Positions 62,824 through 64,000 of a DNA stretch of 64,000 bases are shown piece after piece. The stretch covers positions 1 through 64,000 of the forward strand of contig SAQR01000024.1 of NCBI GenBank assembly GCA_004020365.1, written 5' to 3'. Both the position numbers and the translations under genes were made by a program. Each line of letters opens with the position of its first letter. Within the stretch, counting starts at the first letter, position 1. The DNA is from Mesorhizobium sp. (GTDB taxonomy: Bacteria > Pseudomonadota > Alphaproteobacteria > Rhizobiales > Rhizobiaceae). The notes below the pieces were generated by a model, which worked only from the letters and a program-made list of their open reading frames with translations, searched no databases and was not told where the DNA came from.

Positions 62824-63642
62824 ATGGCAAGTTTTCACGTGATTGCAGGCGCCAGCGAGACGCTGGAGCACACCAGAATTCGAAAGATCGGCATTTCCGA
62901 CCTGTTCGACGCGCTCAAGCGTGGCGTCGACGATTTCATGGTCAAACCGTCGCACATCGTTTTCCTCTGCCTGATCTATCCGCTTGTCGGCGTCGTGCTC
63001 GCTGTCTGGACGTCGGGCAACAACGCGTTGCCGCTGTTGTTTCCGCTGGTGTCTGGTTTTGCGCTGATCGGTCCATTCGCGGCGCTCGGCCTTTATGAGA
63101 TCAGCCGGCGGAGAGAGGCCGGGCTCGACGCCTCATGGAGCCACGCTTTCGAGGTCAGGAATTCTCCGGCGCTGCCGGCCATCGCGGCGGTCGGGATCAT
63201 GCTGCTTGTGATCTTCATCGCCTGGCTGTTGACCGCGCAGATATTTTATCAGCAGGTGTTCGGTCCGGCCCCGCCGGAATCACTGTCCAGCTTCGTCAGT
63301 GAAATATTCGCCACCGGGCGCGGCTGGACGCTGATTATCATTGGCCACGCGATCGGCTTCGTCTTCGCCGCGGTCGTGTTGTGCACCACGGTCGTCGCGT
63401 TCCCGTTGTTGCTCGACCGCGATGTCGGCGCCTACGAAGCCATCCACACCTCGGTGCGGGTTGTCCTGGCGAACCCGATCGTGATGGCTGTCTGGGGACT
63501 GATTGTCGCCGTCGCCCTGATCATAGGCTCGCTGCCGGTGTTCGCCGGGCTGGCGGTGGTGCTGCCGATCCTCGGTCACGCCACCTGGCACGTTTATCGG
63601 AAAGTCGTGGAATCGCCGGCCTCCACCAGACCGGCGGACTGA
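62824..63642 (+). CDS. DUF2189 membrane protein
   Basis: The 272-aa inner-membrane protein of the DUF2189 family has five or six transmembrane helices (for example VFLCLIYPLVGVVLAVW, FALIGPFAALGLYEISRR, and AVGIMLLVIFIAWLL). The short motif LGLYEISRRREAG is conserved in the family. The function is unknown; relatives often neighbour cytochrome and oxidase genes, which fits ctaB upstream. I chose the ATG at 62824, seven bases after GGAGG; an ATG at 62818 is too close to that site. Confidence 0.88.
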   Translation: MASFHVIAGASETLEHTRIRKIGISDLFDALKRGVDDFMVKPSHIVFLCLIYPLVGVVLAVWTSGNNALPLLFPLVSGFALIGPFAALGLYEISRRREAGLDASWSHAFEVRNSPALPAIAAVGIMLLVIFIAWLLTAQIFYQQVFGPAPPESLSSFVSEIFATGRGWTLIIIGHAIGFVFAAVVLCTTVVAFPLLLDRDVGAYEAIHTSVRVVLANPIVMAVWGLIVAVALIIGSLPVFAGLAVVLPILGHATWHVYRKVVESPASTRPAD

Positions 63643-63699
63643 AACAATTCTGCCCTGCCGCACCGGCGAGGGACCGTTGCGGCAGGTCGGCAAGAGCGT

Positions 63700-64000
63700 T
63701 CAGTAAGCCGGGTAGCTAAAGCGGGCTTGCTGTGCGTTGCTGGTCAGGTTGCGGAAATCCTTGCCGCTGACATGCACGAGCGTCCTGTGGTCGCCACCCT
63801 CGAAATAGATATCGGGGGCATTGCCGAGGCTTTCATCGAGGATCACCGGCACATCATAGGCCGCGCCGATCGGCGGGATGGCGCCGGTGTCGCAATCCTC
63901 GAAGATCGACTCCACCTCGTCTTCGGAGGCGAGTCCAATACGTTTATCCATGACGTCCTGCAAAGTGCCGAGCTCGATCCTGTGCGTACTGGGCACCACC
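63700..64000 (-). CDS. YbaK/aminoacyl-tRNA deacylase-like protein (partial)
   Basis: This is the C-terminal 100 or so residues of a YbaK/ProX-type protein, which removes mischarged amino acids from tRNA. The segment GAIPPIGAAYDVPVILDESL is the conserved G-x-x-P-P loop region, and FEGGDHRTLVHVSGKDF is the C-terminal signature. The gene runs off the right end of the window, so the start is not visible. It converges with the DUF2189 gene; a hairpin (CCTGCCGCA at 63654-63662 with TGCGGCAGG at 63678-63686) lies between them. Confidence 0.85.
   Translation of the reverse strand, partial: VVPSTHRIELGTLQDVMDKRIGLASEDEVESIFEDCDTGAIPPIGAAYDVPVILDESLGNAPDIYFEGGDHRTLVHVSGKDFRNLTSNAQQARFSYPAY

Overview
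The window looks like a chromosomal segment of a Rhizobiales alphaproteobacterium, most likely Mesorhizobium or a close relative. The reasons are high GC, rhizobial gene order (dgt-argS-SPOR-nagZ-scpAB-tatABC-serS-surE-pcm-nlpD, yajC-secDF), an ExoR homologue, PopZ, Rhizobiales-type intergenic palindromes, and paired DUF1127 genes. The species is inferred, not proven.

The first 15.1 kb are accessory. They hold an isoquinoline 1-oxidoreductase-type molybdenum hydroxylase (iorAB) with a LysR regulator, a sulfotransferase-like gene, and a strip (about 5.7-9.3 kb) of phage-like fragments, a broken ligD-type DNA ligase, small secreted proteins and frameshifted genes. Next come a 1005-aa adenylyl cyclase with four PAS repeats in exact 387-bp register, an orphan AraC/GlxA C-terminal fragment, and a divergent NmrA-like/HxlR pair with an operator-like palindrome. 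This block ends beside the 3' end of a tRNA-Asn gene, the usual geometry of a tRNA-targeted island.

From about 15.1 kb onward the content is core. It covers tRNA-Cys, a pcm-like methyltransferase, tolC, popZ, valS, fadL, ilvD-exoR, xthA, erpA and dgt. It continues with argS, a very long acidic SPOR protein, nagZ, scpAB, tatABC, serS-surE-pcm, and an NlpD/DipM-like LysM-LytM lipoprotein. An AAA ATPase, yajC-secDF, two genes related to the mitochondrial complex I assembly factors NDUFAF3 and NDUFAF6, trmFO, tRNA-Leu, tig, a cytochrome c, ctaB and small membrane proteins complete it.

The most striking locus is 54.4-55.05 kb. Two 46-aa DUF1127 genes on the minus strand are followed 10 nt downstream by two copies of a three-hairpin RNA. 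Each of the six loops shows ACCTCCTCCC (anti-Shine-Dalgarno-like) on the minus strand, with compensatory changes in the stems. This matches the architecture of the CcsR ('cuckoo') stress RNAs of Rhodobacter. A second unusual region lies between yajC and secDF, where a decayed tandem duplication of the yajC-3'/secDF-5' junction is still readable.
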